This document shows, one piece after another, positions 25,195 to 34,263 of a stretch of 36,945 nt of DNA. The DNA comes from an uncultured Phascolarctobacterium sp. (GTDB taxonomy: Bacteria; Bacillota; Negativicutes; Acidaminococcales; Acidaminococcaceae), in contig CASFJU010000015.1 in assembly GCA_949295115.1 (NCBI GenBank), positions 1 to 36,945 on the forward strand, written 5' to 3'. How positions within the stretch are numbered: position 1 is the stretch's first letter; every line of letters begins with the position of its first letter. A program made the position numbers and the translations under genes. Under the pieces are notes generated by a model. It worked only from the letters and a program-made list of their open reading frames with translations, was not told the origin of the DNA and ran no database searches.

Positions 25195-26715
25195 ATGATC
25201 GATATTAAAGATCGTATTTGTGATGCGGTTGCGGGCAAAGTTATGAGCGCCGAAGCCGCAACCGATTTTATTCAAAATGGTGACAACTTGGGTGTCAGCG
25301 GCTTTACTCCGTCTGGCTATCCGAAAGCTGTACCTCTTGCCCTGTCTGAAAGATACAAAGGCACCGACTTCAAAGTTAACGTTTGGACCGGCGCTTCTGT
25401 AGGCCCTGAAATTGACCAGGCAATGGTAGAAGCCGGCATTATGGACCGCCGTCTTCCTTATCAGACCAACGGCACCCTCCGCAAAGCTATCAACGAAGGT
25501 AAAGTAAAATATGCCGACATCCATCTGAGCCATATGGCGCAAATGGTTCGCTATGGCTTCATGGCAAACCGCAAAGGCGTAGACGTAGCAATCGTTGAAG
25601 TCTGCAAAATCAAAGACCTCGGCGACGGCAAAGTAGGCCTTATCCCGACCACCTCTATGGGCAACAGCTCCTCTTATGTAGCTGGCGCTAAAAAAGTTAT
25701 CGTAGAAGTTAACACCACCCAGCCGGTTGAACTGGAAGGCATCCATGACTCCTACGTACCTCTTGATCCTCCGAACCGTCAGCCGATTCCTATCACCAAA
25801 CCGGAAGACCGTATCGGCACCACTTACATTCCTTGCGAACTCGACAAAATCGTTGCTGTAGTTCCTTGCGACATCACCGATAAAGTTCGTCCGCTCGGCG
25901 AAATCGACGAAGACGCTAAACACATGGGTGAAAACCTTGTTGCTTTCTTCAAAAAAGAAGTTGCAGAAGGCCGCCTGCCGAAAAACCTGCTTCCGCTGCA
26001 GTCCGGCGTAGGCTCCGTTGCTAACGCTGTTATCAACGGCCTTGTAAACTCCGACTTTGAAGACCTCACCGTTTACACCGAAGTTATCCAGGACGGTATG
26101 TTTGACCTCATCGACGCAGGCAAACTCCGTGTTGCTTCCGGCACCGCTCTGACTCCGTCTCCGGAATGCCAGAAGAAATTCTATGAAAACGTAGACCACT
26201 ACAAACCGTACCTGATTCTCCGTCCGCAGGAAATCTCCAACAGCCCTGAAGTTGCACGTCGTATCGGCGTTATCGCAATGAACACCGCTATTGAAGTTGA
26301 TATTTACGGCAACGTAAACTCCACCCATATCTGCGGCACCAAGTTGATGAACGGCGTTGGCGGTTCCGGCGACTTCGCTCGTAACGGTTACCTCACCGTA
26401 TTCTTCACCAACTCTCTTGCTAAAGGCGGCAAAATCAGCTCCGTTGTTCCGTTCTGCAGCCACATCGACCATGCAACCCTCGACGTTGACGTTATCGTTT
26501 CCGAACGCGGCGTTGCTGACCTCCGTGGCCTGACCCCGAAAGAAAAAGCTCCGATCATCATCGATCAGATTGCTAACCCGAAATATCAGCCGATGCTGCT
26601 GGATTATTTCCACAGAGCTTGCGAAGCTTGCGGCAACAGCCAGACCCCGCATCTGCTCGAAGAAGCTTTCGATTTCCATAACCGCTTCAACAAAACCGGC
26701 ACCATGGAAAAATAA
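25195..26715 (+). CDS. Succinate CoA-transferase (propionyl-CoA:succinate type)
   Basis: This 506-residue cytoplasmic enzyme belongs to the acetyl-CoA hydrolase/transferase family that includes AarC, Cat1 and ScpC. It would exchange CoA between propionyl-CoA and succinate, yielding propionate and succinyl-CoA, the first and last step of the cycle encoded downstream. Visible are the N-terminal G-F-T-P-S-G-Y-P-K-A, the G-V-G-S-V-A-N-A-V loop, and T-A-I-E-V-D-I-Y-G-N-V-N-S-T. The Glu of the last corresponds to the catalytic glutamate that forms the enzyme-CoA thioester in AarC. N-G-V-G-G-S-G-D-F-A-R-N is the conserved CoA loop. It starts at ATG 25195 after AAGGAGGAAGG. Codons are those of highly expressed genes. 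The donor is inferred from context; acetyl-CoA is possible. Confidence 0.92.
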   Translation: MIDIKDRICDAVAGKVMSAEAATDFIQNGDNLGVSGFTPSGYPKAVPLALSERYKGTDFKVNVWTGASVGPEIDQAMVEAGIMDRRLPYQTNGTLRKAINEGKVKYADIHLSHMAQMVRYGFMANRKGVDVAIVEVCKIKDLGDGKVGLIPTTSMGNSSSYVAGAKKVIVEVNTTQPVELEGIHDSYVPLDPPNRQPIPITKPEDRIGTTYIPCELDKIVAVVPCDITDKVRPLGEIDEDAKHMGENLVAFFKKEVAEGRLPKNLLPLQSGVGSVANAVINGLVNSDFEDLTVYTEVIQDGMFDLIDAGKLRVASGTALTPSPECQKKFYENVDHYKPYLILRPQEISNSPEVARRIGVIAMNTAIEVDIYGNVNSTHICGTKLMNGVGGSGDFARNGYLTVFFTNSLAKGGKISSVVPFCSHIDHATLDVDVIVSERGVADLRGLTPKEKAPIIIDQIANPKYQPMLLDYFHRACEACGNSQTPHLLEEAFDFHNRFNKTGTMEK

Positions 26716-26734
26716 TCCCATATTAATTGGGGCT

Positions 26735-26775
26735 TAAGTCTGTGCCGGCGGTAGCAAGTCCTCCGGCACAGCTTA
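26735..26775 (+). repeat. Strong hairpin between CoA-transferase and mutase genes
   Basis: TAAG plus CTGTGCCGG (26735-26748) pairs with CCGGCACAG plus CTTA (26763-26775), one bulged T. No T-run follows, so it looks like an mRNA-stability or processing hairpin rather than a complete terminator. Three smaller hairpins follow (AGCC-GAAA-GGCT, CCGTC-TTT-GACGG, ACTGTGG/CCATAGT) before the mutase ribosome site. A TATAAT lies at 26777-26782 without a -35. Confidence 0.6.
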
Positions 26776-26894
26776 ATATAATTTGTTGACGAAGCCGAAA
26801 GGCTTTGCCATAGACCGTCTTTGACGGACACTCTCACCGTACTGTGGCTGTCCAACCATAGTATGAAAACAAAAATTTTAAGGAGGATTTGAGA

Positions 26895-28541
26895 ATGTCA
26901 ATTGAAACTCTGAAAGCTGGCTTAGCTAAATATCATGAAGATGTAGAAGCTAAACTGGTTAAAACCCCTGAACGCGCAAACCTGGAGCCTAACAGACTCT
27001 ACACTCCGCTTGACATCGAAGGTTTCGACTATGAAAGAGACCTCGGTTTCCCTGGCGAATATCCTTTCACCCGTGGCGTACAGCCGACCATGTATCGTGG
27101 CCGTTTCTGGACCATGCGTATGTATGCTGGTTTCTCCACTGCTGAAGAATCCAACAAACGTTACAAATATTTGCTGGCTAACGGCGGCAGCGGCCTCTCC
27201 TGCGCGTTCGACCTCCCGACCCAGATTGGTTATGATTCCACCGATCCGATGTCCGAAGGCGAAGTTGGTAAAGTAGGTGTAGCTATCGACTCCCTGGCAG
27301 ATATGGAAATCCTGTTCGACGGTATTCCTCTGGACAAAGTTTCCACCTCTATGACCATCAACGCTCCTGCTTCCGTACTGCTCTGCATGTACATCGCAGT
27401 TGCTGAAAAACAGGGTGTTTCCGCTGACAAACTCCGCGGCACCATTCAGAACGATATCCTGAAAGAATATGCTGCTCGCGGCACCTACATTTTCCCGCCG
27501 AAACCTTCCATGCGTTTGATCACCAACATTTTTGAATATTGCTCCAAAAATGTACCGCTGTGGAACACCATCTCCATTTCCGGTTACCACATCCGTGAAG
27601 CTGGTTCCACCGCTTCTCAGGAAATCGCATTCACCATCGCTGACGGCATTGCTTATGTAGAAGCTGCTATCAAAGCTGGTATGGACGTTGACGCTTTCGC
27701 AGGCCGTCTGTCCTTCTTCTGGAATGCACACAACAACGTACTCGAAGAAGTTGCTAAATTCCGCGCTTCCCGTCGTGTATGGGCTAAAGTTATGAAAGAA
27801 CGTTTCGGCGCTAAAAAACCGAAATCCATGATGCTCCGCGTACATACTCAGACCGCTGGTTCCATGCTGACCGCTCAGCAGCCGAACAACAACATCGTTC
27901 GTGTTGCTCTGCAGACCGCAGCAGCTGTAATGGGTGGTACCCAGTCCCTGCACACCAACTCCAAAGACGAAGCACTGGCTCTGCCGACCACTGAATCCGT
28001 AACCATCGCTCTGCGTACTCAGCAGATCGTTGCTTATGAATCCGGCCTGGCTGACACCATCGATCCGCTCGGCGGCTCCTACTATGTAGAAGCTTTGACC
28101 AACAAGATCGAAGCTGAAGCTTGGGAATACATCAAGAAAATTGATGAACTCGGTGGCGCTCCGGAAGCTATTGCTAAAGGCTACATCCAGAAAGAAATTC
28201 AGGATTCCGCTTACAAATGGCAGATGGACGTTGAAAAAGGCAACCGTATTATCGTTGGCGTTAACAAATTCCAGCAGGAAGAAGAACCCCCGAAAAACCT
28301 GCTCCGCGTAGACGGTTCCGTAGGCAAACTGCAGGCTGAAAAAATCGCTGCATTGAAAGCTCGTCGTGACCAGGCTAAAGTTGACGAAACCCTGGCTGCT
28401 CTTAAAGCAGGCTGCGCTGATGAAAGCGTTAACCTGATGCCTTTGATCCTCGACGCTGTTAAAGCTTATGCAACCGAAGGCGAAATCTGCGGCGTAATGA
28501 GAGAAGTATTCGGCGAATACCAGGCTCATACCCAGCTGTAA
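26895..28541 (+). CDS. Methylmalonyl-CoA mutase, large (substrate-binding) subunit
   Basis: This 548-residue protein is the TIM-barrel subunit that binds the CoA ester and converts succinyl-CoA to (R)-methylmalonyl-CoA by radical rearrangement with adenosylcobalamin. Family motifs are [31 protein letters not shown], and [16 protein letters not shown]. The B12-binding domain is absent and is encoded by the next gene, as in archaeal and many anaerobe enzymes. I chose ATG 26895 because AGGAGG lies eight bases before it; a TTG six bases earlier is less likely. A long open frame on the opposite strand is a codon-bias shadow. Assignment is firm. Confidence 0.96.
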   Translation: MSIETLKAGLAKYHEDVEAKLVKTPERANLEPNRLYTPLDIEGFDYERDLGFPGEYPFTRGVQPTMYRGRFWTMRMYAGFSTAEESNKRYKYLLANGGSGLSCAFDLPTQIGYDSTDPMSEGEVGKVGVAIDSLADMEILFDGIPLDKVSTSMTINAPASVLLCMYIAVAEKQGVSADKLRGTIQNDILKEYAARGTYIFPPKPSMRLITNIFEYCSKNVPLWNTISISGYHIREAGSTASQEIAFTIADGIAYVEAAIKAGMDVDAFAGRLSFFWNAHNNVLEEVAKFRASRRVWAKVMKERFGAKKPKSMMLRVHTQTAGSMLTAQQPNNNIVRVALQTAAAVMGGTQSLHTNSKDEALALPTTESVTIALRTQQIVAYESGLADTIDPLGGSYYVEALTNKIEAEAWEYIKKIDELGGAPEAIAKGYIQKEIQDSAYKWQMDVEKGNRIIVGVNKFQQEEEPPKNLLRVDGSVGKLQAEKIAALKARRDQAKVDETLAALKAGCADESVNLMPLILDAVKAYATEGEICGVMREVFGEYQAHTQL

Positions 28542-28580
28542 TAAACACTTAGCCAACAATAATAGGGAGGTAAGTAGATA

Positions 28581-28970
28581 ATGTCTAATATCAGAGTTTT
28601 AGTAGCAAAACCGGGTCTTGATGGACATGACCGCGGTGCTAAAGTTGTAGCTCGTGCATTGCGCGACGCTGGTTTTGAAGTAATTTATACCGGTATCCGT
28701 CTGACCCCGGAACAGATCGCTGAAGCTGCTCTGCAGGACGACGTAAAAGTTGTTGCTCTGAGCCTGCTCTCCGGCGCTCACAACACCCTTTTCCCGAAAG
28801 TTGTAGAACTTTTGAAAGAAAAAGGCCTGAACGATGTTCTGGTTATCGGCGGCGGCGTAATTCCTGACGCTGACATCCCGGGCCTGAAAGCTGCTGGCAT
28901 TGCCGAAGTATTCACTCCGGGCACCCCGACCAGCGCTATCGTTGACTTCATCAACGCAAACGTAAAATAA
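28581..28970 (+). CDS. Methylmalonyl-CoA mutase, cobalamin-binding subunit
   Basis: A 129-residue Rossmann-like B12-binding protein. The D-x-H-x-x-G motif is D14-G-H16-D-R-G19, His16 being the lower axial ligand of cobalt. S-L-L-S-G and G-G-G-V-I-P-D provide the other cobalamin contacts. It forms the active mutase with the large subunit encoded 39 bases upstream. Its ribosome site is AGGGAGG. The gene is followed by a long hairpin that may separate it from the next gene. Length is normal for the separate subunit. Confidence 0.96.
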   Translation: MSNIRVLVAKPGLDGHDRGAKVVARALRDAGFEVIYTGIRLTPEQIAEAALQDDVKVVALSLLSGAHNTLFPKVVELLKEKGLNDVLVIGGGVIPDADIPGLKAAGIAEVFTPGTPTSAIVDFINANVK

Positions 28971-28973
28971 TTT

Positions 28974-29046
28974 AGGTCTTAAAAATTTGCAAGGCGGCTC
29001 GTCCGCCTTGCAACCATTAAATTTTTATCAGACCTCAACAAGGCGG
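28974..29046 (+). promoter_or_regulatory. Long hairpin with alternative pairing to the meaB ribosome site
   Basis: A perfect 11-bp stem (TTGCAAGGCGG at 28987-28997, CCGCCTTGCAA at 29003-29013) with loop CTCGT is enclosed by AGGTCT (28974-28979) and AGACCT (29030-29035). The next gene's ribosome site AAGGCGG (29040-29046) repeats the left arm, so the right arm CCGCCTT could pair with it instead. The arrangement could attenuate transcription or tune meaB translation. Confidence 0.55.
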
Positions 29047-29054
29047 TGTGAAAT

Positions 29055-29993
29055 TTGAACATTGTTGAAGGCGTATTAAACCACAACCGTTTAGCACTGG
29101 CCAAAGCAATTACGGCCGTTGAAAACGAGTATGACAATGCCGTTGAAATCATGACGGCTTTATATCCCCACACCGGCAATGCTTATGTCATTGGTATAAC
29201 CGGACCTCCGGGTGCTGGCAAAAGTACTTTGACCGATAAACTTGCCAAAGAATTCCGCAAACGCGGCAAAACTGTTGGCATTATAGCAGTTGACCCTACC
29301 AGTCCGTTCTCCGGCGGCGCTATCCTTGGCGACCGTATCAGAATGCTGGACCTGTCTTCAGATGAAGGCATTTTTGTCCGTTCTATGGCTACCCGTGGCA
29401 GCCTTGGCGGCTTATCCCAAAAAGCAGGCGATGCAGTTAAACTGATGGACGCATTTGGTTTTGATATCATCATTATTGAAACCGTAGGCGTAGGCCAGTC
29501 CGAAGTTGACATCGTTAAAACTGCTGATACTACCATGGTTGTTGTAATCCCCGGCATGGGTGATGATATCCAGGCTATTAAAGCAGGTATACTTGAGATC
29601 GGTGACTTGTTCACAATTAACAAAGCAGATCGTGAGGGCACAGACAAGCTCAACATAGAGATTGAAATGATGTTGGAATTAAATCCCGAACATGTTAGCT
29701 GGCGTCCGCCGATCAACCGGACCATTGCCAGCAAGGGTGAAGGTATAGAGGCAGTAGTTGATTCCATTGAGGATCATCAGAAATATCTGACCGAAAGCGG
29801 CGAAATCGTTAAAATCCGCAAAGCCCGTATCAAAAACGAGGTTACTGCGATGCTTAACGACAAAGTTAACCGCTACATTGACAAAAACGTTGTAGCTACC
29901 GATGAATTTGACGCATTGGTAGAAAAACTGCAGGCACGCGATATTGAACCGTACTCTGTAGTTAATGACATTGTTGGTAAAGTTTTGAAATAA
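29055..29993 (+). CDS. meaB: MeaB/ArgK-type GTPase chaperone of methylmalonyl-CoA mutase
   Basis: This 312-residue P-loop GTPase protects and reloads the B12 mutase. Walker A is G-P-P-G-A-G-K-S-T, followed by D-P-T-S-P-F-S-G-G-A-I-L-G-D-R-I-R-M, which is highly conserved in MeaB/ArgK proteins. N-K-A-D for guanine recognition and the C-terminal dimerisation helices come later. The start is TTG 29055 with AAGGCGGTG ahead of it. Location directly after the mutase subunits confirms that the partner is the mutase and not an arginine transporter, as older annotations (ArgK) suggest. Confidence 0.96.
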   Translation: MNIVEGVLNHNRLALAKAITAVENEYDNAVEIMTALYPHTGNAYVIGITGPPGAGKSTLTDKLAKEFRKRGKTVGIIAVDPTSPFSGGAILGDRIRMLDLSSDEGIFVRSMATRGSLGGLSQKAGDAVKLMDAFGFDIIIIETVGVGQSEVDIVKTADTTMVVVIPGMGDDIQAIKAGILEIGDLFTINKADREGTDKLNIEIEMMLELNPEHVSWRPPINRTIASKGEGIEAVVDSIEDHQKYLTESGEIVKIRKARIKNEVTAMLNDKVNRYIDKNVVATDEFDALVEKLQARDIEPYSVVNDIVGKVLK

Positions 29994-30027
29994 AACCACC
30001 AAATAATTCTTTAAGGAGGAATTAAAA

Positions 30028-30444
30028 ATGTTCAAAGTAATTTGTGTTGACCATGTAGGTATTGCCTGCAAAGATTTGGATGTATCCAAAAAATTCTACA
30101 CCGAAGTTCTCGGTCTGGAATGCACTGGTGAAGAACCGGTTCCCGAACAGGGCGTAAAAACCGTTTTCATTCCTTGCGGCGAAACTCTGCTTGAGCTTCT
30201 TGTTGATATTACCGAAAACAATGATGGCCCGATCGGCAAATACATTGCTAAAAACGGCCAGGGCATCCAGCACATTGCTCTTCGCGTTGACGACATCAAA
30301 GCTGCAATCGAAGGCGTACAGGAAAAAGGCGGCATCATGATTGACAAAGCACCTCGCGGCGGTGCAGGCGGAATGGACATTGCTTTCGTTCATCCGAAAT
30401 CTGTTGGCATTTTGCTCGAACTCTGCGCTCCTGCAAAAAAATAA
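30028..30444 (+). CDS. mce: Methylmalonyl-CoA epimerase
   Basis: This 138-residue glyoxalase-fold (VOC) protein interconverts (R)- and (S)-methylmalonyl-CoA, linking mutase and decarboxylase. Metal-ligand residues are visible as D-H9-V-G in the first strand, Q-H-I-A-L-R-V in the third unit and L-L-E-L near the C-terminus. G-A-G-G-M-D-I-A-F-V-H-P is characteristic of the epimerase subfamily. The ribosome site is AAGGAGG. Length is usual. It lies between meaB and mmdA, exactly where the pathway needs it. Confidence 0.95.
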   Translation: MFKVICVDHVGIACKDLDVSKKFYTEVLGLECTGEEPVPEQGVKTVFIPCGETLLELLVDITENNDGPIGKYIAKNGQGIQHIALRVDDIKAAIEGVQEKGGIMIDKAPRGGAGGMDIAFVHPKSVGILLELCAPAKK

Positions 30445-30495
30445 TTTCTGCTTAAGCGGAAATTACTGCTGCTGACGCAGCAAAACAAATTTTTG

Positions 30496-30535
30496 ATACA
30501 GGCAGACGGGCGCAAATAACTACGCCCGCCTGTAT
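30496..30535 (+). repeat. Processing-type hairpin before mmdA
   Basis: ATACAGGC (30496-30503) pairs with GCCTGTAT (30528-30535) and GGGCG (30508-30512) with CGCCC (30523-30527), with AGAC bulged. A smaller GCTGC/GCAGC hairpin and the near-palindrome AATTTC-GCTTAAGC-GAAATT precede it. No T-run follows. Confidence 0.55.
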
Positions 30536-30575
30536 GTATAAATAAGTTCTCCCCAATAATATGGAGGTGTAAGAT

Positions 30576-32102
30576 TTGTCTACTCAAGAAAGAATTGAGA
30601 AAATGCTCAAACTCTCCGAGCATATTATCGCTGCTGGCGGCGAAAAGAAAGTAGCTAAACAGCATGAAAGCGGCAAATTGACTGCACGTGAGAGAATCGC
30701 ATTATTACTTGACGAAGGTAGCTTCGTTGAATTGGATCGCTTCGTAAGCCATCGTTGCACCAACTTCGGCCAGGACAAAAAAGAACTCCCGGGCGAAGGT
30801 GTAACCACCGGTTACGGCACTGTTGACGGCCGTCTGGTTTATGTATTCGCTCAGGACTTCACCGTTGAAGGCGGCTCCCTCGGCGAAATGCATGCTAACA
30901 AAATCGTTAAAGTACAGCGCCTTGCTCTCAAAATGGGTGCTCCGTGCGTTGGCCTGAACGATTCCGGCGGTGCTCGTATCCAGGAAGCAGTTGACGCTCT
31001 GGGCGGTTACGGCAAGATCTTCTTCGAAAACACCAGCGCATCCGGTGTTATTCCTCAGATCTCCGCAATCATGGGTCCTTCCGCAGGCGGCGCTGTTTAC
31101 AGCCCGGCTCTGACCGACTTCATCTACATGGTAAAGAACACTTCCAAAATGTTCATTACCGGCCCGGCAGTTGTTAAATCCGTTACCGGCGAAGAAGTTA
31201 CCCAGGAAGAACTCGGTGGCGCTATGACCCACAACCAGACTTCCGGTGTAGCTCACTTTGCTGCTGAAAACGACGAAGACTGCATCAAACAAATCCGTTA
31301 TCTGTTAAGCTTCCTCCCGTCCAACAACATGGAAGGCGCTCCGATTATCGAAACCGGCGACTCCCCGACCCGTACGGACGAAGCTCTGAACACTTTGATT
31401 CCTGATAACTCCAACCATCCTTATGATATGAAAGATGTTATCAGAAGCATCGTTGATAACGGCGAATTCTATGAAAACCAGCAATACTACGCTCAGAACA
31501 TCATTACCTGCTTCGCTCGTATGGATGGCCAGACCGTAGGTATTATTGCTAACCAGCCGAAAGTTATGGCAGGTTGCCTTGACATCAATGCATCTGACAA
31601 ATCTTCCCGCTTCATTCGCTTCTGCGACGCTTTCAACATTCCTCTGTTGAACTTGGTTGACGTACCGGGCTTCCTGCCGGGCACCAACCAAGAATATGGC
31701 GGCATTATCCGTCACGGCGCTAAGATGCTCTATGCATACTCTGAAGCAACCGTTCCTAAAATCACTTTGATTACCCGTAAAGCTTACGGCGGTTCTTACC
31801 TCGCAATGTGCTCTCAGGAACTTGGTGCTGACCAGGTTATCGCTTGGCCGACTGCTGAAATCGCAGTTATGGGCCCTGCCGGTGCAGCTAACATCATCTT
31901 CCGTAAAGATCCTGATGTTGAAGCTAAAACCGCTGAATACATTGACAACTTTGCAACCCCGTATCAGGCTGCAAAACGTGGCATGGTTGATATCGTAATT
32001 CAACCGAAAGATTCCCGCCCGACCATCATCAATGCACTGCAGATGCTGGAATCCAAACGTGAAAGCCGTCCGGCTAAGAAACACGGTAACATTCCGCTCT
32101 AA
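30576..32102 (+). CDS. mmdA: Methylmalonyl-CoA decarboxylase, alpha (carboxyltransferase) subunit
   Basis: The 508-residue subunit transfers the carboxyl group of (S)-methylmalonyl-CoA to the biotin of the gamma subunit, releasing propionyl-CoA. It has the two crotonase-like halves of the biotin-dependent carboxyltransferase family: [12 protein letters not shown] with G-P-S-A-G-G-A-V-Y in the N-half, and the D-V-P-G-F-L-P-G motif with [10 protein letters not shown] in the C-half. It begins with TTG 30576 after GGAGGTG. Length equals that of Veillonella MmdA. The following genes supply the other subunits of the sodium pump, so decarboxylation rather than carboxylation is the expected direction. 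Confidence 0.95.
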   Translation: MSTQERIEKMLKLSEHIIAAGGEKKVAKQHESGKLTARERIALLLDEGSFVELDRFVSHRCTNFGQDKKELPGEGVTTGYGTVDGRLVYVFAQDFTVEGGSLGEMHANKIVKVQRLALKMGAPCVGLNDSGGARIQEAVDALGGYGKIFFENTSASGVIPQISAIMGPSAGGAVYSPALTDFIYMVKNTSKMFITGPAVVKSVTGEEVTQEELGGAMTHNQTSGVAHFAAENDEDCIKQIRYLLSFLPSNNMEGAPIIETGDSPTRTDEALNTLIPDNSNHPYDMKDVIRSIVDNGEFYENQQYYAQNIITCFARMDGQTVGIIANQPKVMAGCLDINASDKSSRFIRFCDAFNIPLLNLVDVPGFLPGTNQEYGGIIRHGAKMLYAYSEATVPKITLITRKAYGGSYLAMCSQELGADQVIAWPTAEIAVMGPAGAANIIFRKDPDVEAKTAEYIDNFATPYQAAKRGMVDIVIQPKDSRPTIINALQMLESKRESRPAKKHGNIPL

Positions 32103-32124
32103 TGCATAGAAAGGGGAAATCGTA

Positions 32125-32427
32125 ATGGGATTTTTTGGATTATTTGGTAGCAGCAAGAAGAAAGAAGCTCCGAAAGCTGCTCCCGCTCCGGCTCCTGTAG
32201 CTGCAGCAGCTCCTGCAGTTCCTGCCGGTACTCCCCCCGAAGTAATTGCAGCTATCAGCGGTGCAATCGGCATGGTTATGAACGACGATGAAATGATTGC
32301 AGCAATGGCAGCAGCTATCCAGCATGCTGGCGGCGGCGTAGCTGTAGTACGTATCAAAAAACCGAGTACGCTTTGGGCTCAGACTGGCCGCTTGTCTTTG
32401 ATGAACAAAAGACAGGAATGCTATTAA
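32125..32427 (+). CDS. Methylmalonyl-CoA decarboxylase delta/epsilon-like subunit without membrane anchor
   Basis: A 100-residue protein. Residues 1-9 (MGFFGLFGS) are weakly hydrophobic, followed by a Lys-rich patch, an Ala/Pro linker (about residues 15-38), and a C-terminal domain. That domain ends with V-V-R-I-K-K-P-S-T-L-W-A-Q-T-G-R-L-S-L-M, which is the conserved C-terminus of the OadG/MmdD family that holds the complex together. The usual N-terminal transmembrane helix of the delta subunit is missing. In Veillonella a small epsilon subunit (MmdE) also corresponds only to the delta C-terminus. A separate one-helix peptide after mmdB may supply the anchor. The ribosome site is AAAGGGG. Confidence 0.82.
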   Translation: MGFFGLFGSSKKKEAPKAAPAPAPVAAAAPAVPAGTPPEVIAAISGAIGMVMNDDEMIAAMAAAIQHAGGGVAVVRIKKPSTLWAQTGRLSLMNKRQECY

Positions 32428-32511
32428 TTTTTAGTTTTGACTGCGGCAGGTTCTCATTGCCTGCCGCACGAAAATAAAAAATTTTTAAAAATTGAAATGG
32501 AGGAATTTCAA

Positions 32512-32931
32512 ATGAGAAAATTCAAAGTTAACGTTAATGGTGTAGCTTACACTGTTGAAGTTGCAGAAGAAGGCGTTGTAGCAGCTCCGGTTGCAGCAGC
32601 TCCGGCTCCTGCAGCAGCTCCCGCTCCGGCTCCGGTAGCAGCTCCTGCTCCGGCTCCCGCAGCAGCTCCGGCTCCCGCTCCGGCAGCAGCTCCTGCTCCG
32701 GCAGCAGTAGCAGCTGGTGACACCCCGCTTACCGCTCCGATGCCTGGTAAAGTAAGCAAAATCGTAGCTAAAGCTGGCGACGCTGTTAAAAAAGGCGACG
32801 TAGTTCTTATGCTCGAAGCTATGAAAATGCAGAACGAAATTGCTGCACCTGTTGACGGCACCGTTAAATCCATCAACGTAGACGTTAACGAAAACGTAAA
32901 ACCTGGCCAGATCATGGCAGTTATCGGCTAA
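32512..32931 (+). CDS. mmdC: Methylmalonyl-CoA decarboxylase, gamma (biotin carrier) subunit
   Basis: This 139-residue biotin carrier starts M-R-K-F-K-V-N-V-N-G. A long Ala/Pro linker (about residues 25-65, built from AAPAPAP-like units) leads to the biotinyl domain. The biotin-accepting lysine is in E-A-M-K-M (Lys105), flanked by the glycines and prolines typical of the lipoyl/biotinyl fold. It carries CO2 between the alpha and beta subunits. The start at 32512 follows GGAGG; the open frame extends 25 codons upstream without a ribosome site. The repetitive GCTCCGGC-like linker DNA could recombine. Confidence 0.95.
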   Translation: MRKFKVNVNGVAYTVEVAEEGVVAAPVAAAPAPAAAPAPAPVAAPAPAPAAAPAPAPAAAPAPAAVAAGDTPLTAPMPGKVSKIVAKAGDAVKKGDVVLMLEAMKMQNEIAAPVDGTVKSINVDVNENVKPGQIMAVIG

Positions 32932-32954
32932 TTTCCTTCAATTCTTCAAACATA

Positions 32955-32989
32955 ATAGCGTGCCGGCAGTTAGCTACCGGCACTGCTAT
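32955..32989 (+). repeat. Processing-type hairpin between mmdC and mmdB
   Basis: ATAGC-GTGCCGG (32955-32966) pairs with CCGGCAC-GCTAT (32977-32989), one bulged T, ten-base loop. No T-run follows. Such hairpins could set different mRNA levels for the soluble and membrane subunits. Confidence 0.6.
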
Positions 32990-33033
32990 CAGATGAATTT
33001 ATAGGAAAGCAATTGAATATTGGAGGTTTAAGA

Positions 33034-34200
33034 ATGGATTCTTTACTCGTACAATACCCTTATCTTGAAGAACTCCTGAAGGGTATTCTTGGTCTTAGCT
33101 ATACTCATGTAATTATGTGGCTTATCGGCGGCTTGCTGATTTTCCTGGCCGTTAAATACGACTATGAACCGGCTCTGCTTCTCCCGATCGGCTTCGGTGC
33201 CATTCTGGCAAACATTCCGCATTCTTCTGCAGTATCCACTGAACCGGGTGCTGAAGGCTTCTTGATCACCCTGTACAATGCAGGTATCGCAAACGAACTG
33301 TTCCCTGTACTTATCTTTATCGCTATCGGTGCAATGTGCGACTTCGCTCCGTTGATTCGCCGCCCGACCGTTATGCTGTTCGCAGCAGCTGCACAGTTCG
33401 GTATCTTTGCTACCGCTATCGGCGCTACCTTCCTGGGCTTCTCCTTCCCGCATGCTTCCTCTATCGGTATCATCGGCGCAGCTGACGGCCCGACCACCAT
33501 TTATGTAGCAAGCCGTTATGCAGTAGAACTGCTTGGACCTCTGTCCGTAGCTGCTTACTGCTACATGTCCCTGGTTCCGGTTATCCAACCGCCTGTTATC
33601 AAAGCTGTTACCACTCAGAACGAACGTAAAATTCGTATGGGCTTTGAAAACGAAGAACCTGTATCCGACACCACTAAATTCTTGTTCCCGATCATGATCG
33701 TTATCGTAGCAGGCGTTGTATCTCCTCTGTCTGTTGCTCTTATCGGTGCTCTTATGTTCGGTAACGTTCTTAAAGAATCCGGTGTTGTTGACAACCTGTC
33801 CAACTGCGCTCAGAACGAACTGTCCAACCTGGTAACCCTCGTACTTGGTATTACCATCGGCGGCACCATGACTGCTGAACGTTTCCTGAACTTCCAGGTA
33901 CTTCTCATCATGGCTCTCGGCGCTGTTGCATTCGTATTCGATACCGTCGGCGGCGTTCTCTTCGCAAAAATCCTGAACATGTTCAGCCCTGCTGACAAGA
34001 AGATCAACCCGATGATCGGTGCTTGCGGCATTTCCGCATTCCCGATGTCCGGCCGTGTAATTGCTAAAATGGCTTTGAAAGAAGACCCGACTAACTTCAT
34101 CATCCAACATGCTATCGGCGTAAACGTTGCTGGTCAGGTTGCATCCGTAGTAGCAGGCGGTCTTGTACTTGCTATGATTCCTGCTCTGGAAAAAATGTAA
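33034..34200 (+). CDS. mmdB: Methylmalonyl-CoA decarboxylase, beta (Na+-translocating) subunit
   Basis: The 388-residue inner-membrane subunit decarboxylates carboxybiotin and exports Na+. It has about nine or ten membrane segments. The key G-A-A-D-G-P-T-T-I-Y-V-A motif carries the Asp that binds Na+ in OadB. The re-entrant G-A-C-G-I-S-A-F-P-M-S-G-R-V region and the T-M-T-A-E-R-F-L-N-F-Q segment are also conserved in OadB/MmdB/GcdB. ATG 33034 follows GGAGGTTT; the open frame begins seven codons earlier without support. The gene is followed by a short helix peptide instead of the end of the operon. Confidence 0.95.
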   Translation: MDSLLVQYPYLEELLKGILGLSYTHVIMWLIGGLLIFLAVKYDYEPALLLPIGFGAILANIPHSSAVSTEPGAEGFLITLYNAGIANELFPVLIFIAIGAMCDFAPLIRRPTVMLFAAAAQFGIFATAIGATFLGFSFPHASSIGIIGAADGPTTIYVASRYAVELLGPLSVAAYCYMSLVPVIQPPVIKAVTTQNERKIRMGFENEEPVSDTTKFLFPIMIVIVAGVVSPLSVALIGALMFGNVLKESGVVDNLSNCAQNELSNLVTLVLGITIGGTMTAERFLNFQVLLIMALGAVAFVFDTVGGVLFAKILNMFSPADKKINPMIGACGISAFPMSGRVIAKMALKEDPTNFIIQHAIGVNVAGQVASVVAGGLVLAMIPALEKM

Positions 34201-34263
34201 TCTGTAACTTGTAACTTTGCTTATTAGCGTGCATTCCACTGGAATATTTTTGGAGGTGTAAAA

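Noticed and set aside
25069..26721. 550-codon minus-strand open frame opposite the CoA-transferase
   Set aside because: It is an antisense shadow caused by strong codon bias of the real gene; its translation is low-complexity, has no family features, and there is no ribosome site. The same holds for minus-strand frames at 8709-10292, 26922-28559 and 33043-34239.
32590..32710. Tandem repeat array
   Set aside because: The repetitive GCTCCGGCTCC-like DNA encodes the Ala/Pro linker of the biotin carrier and is explained by that protein feature.
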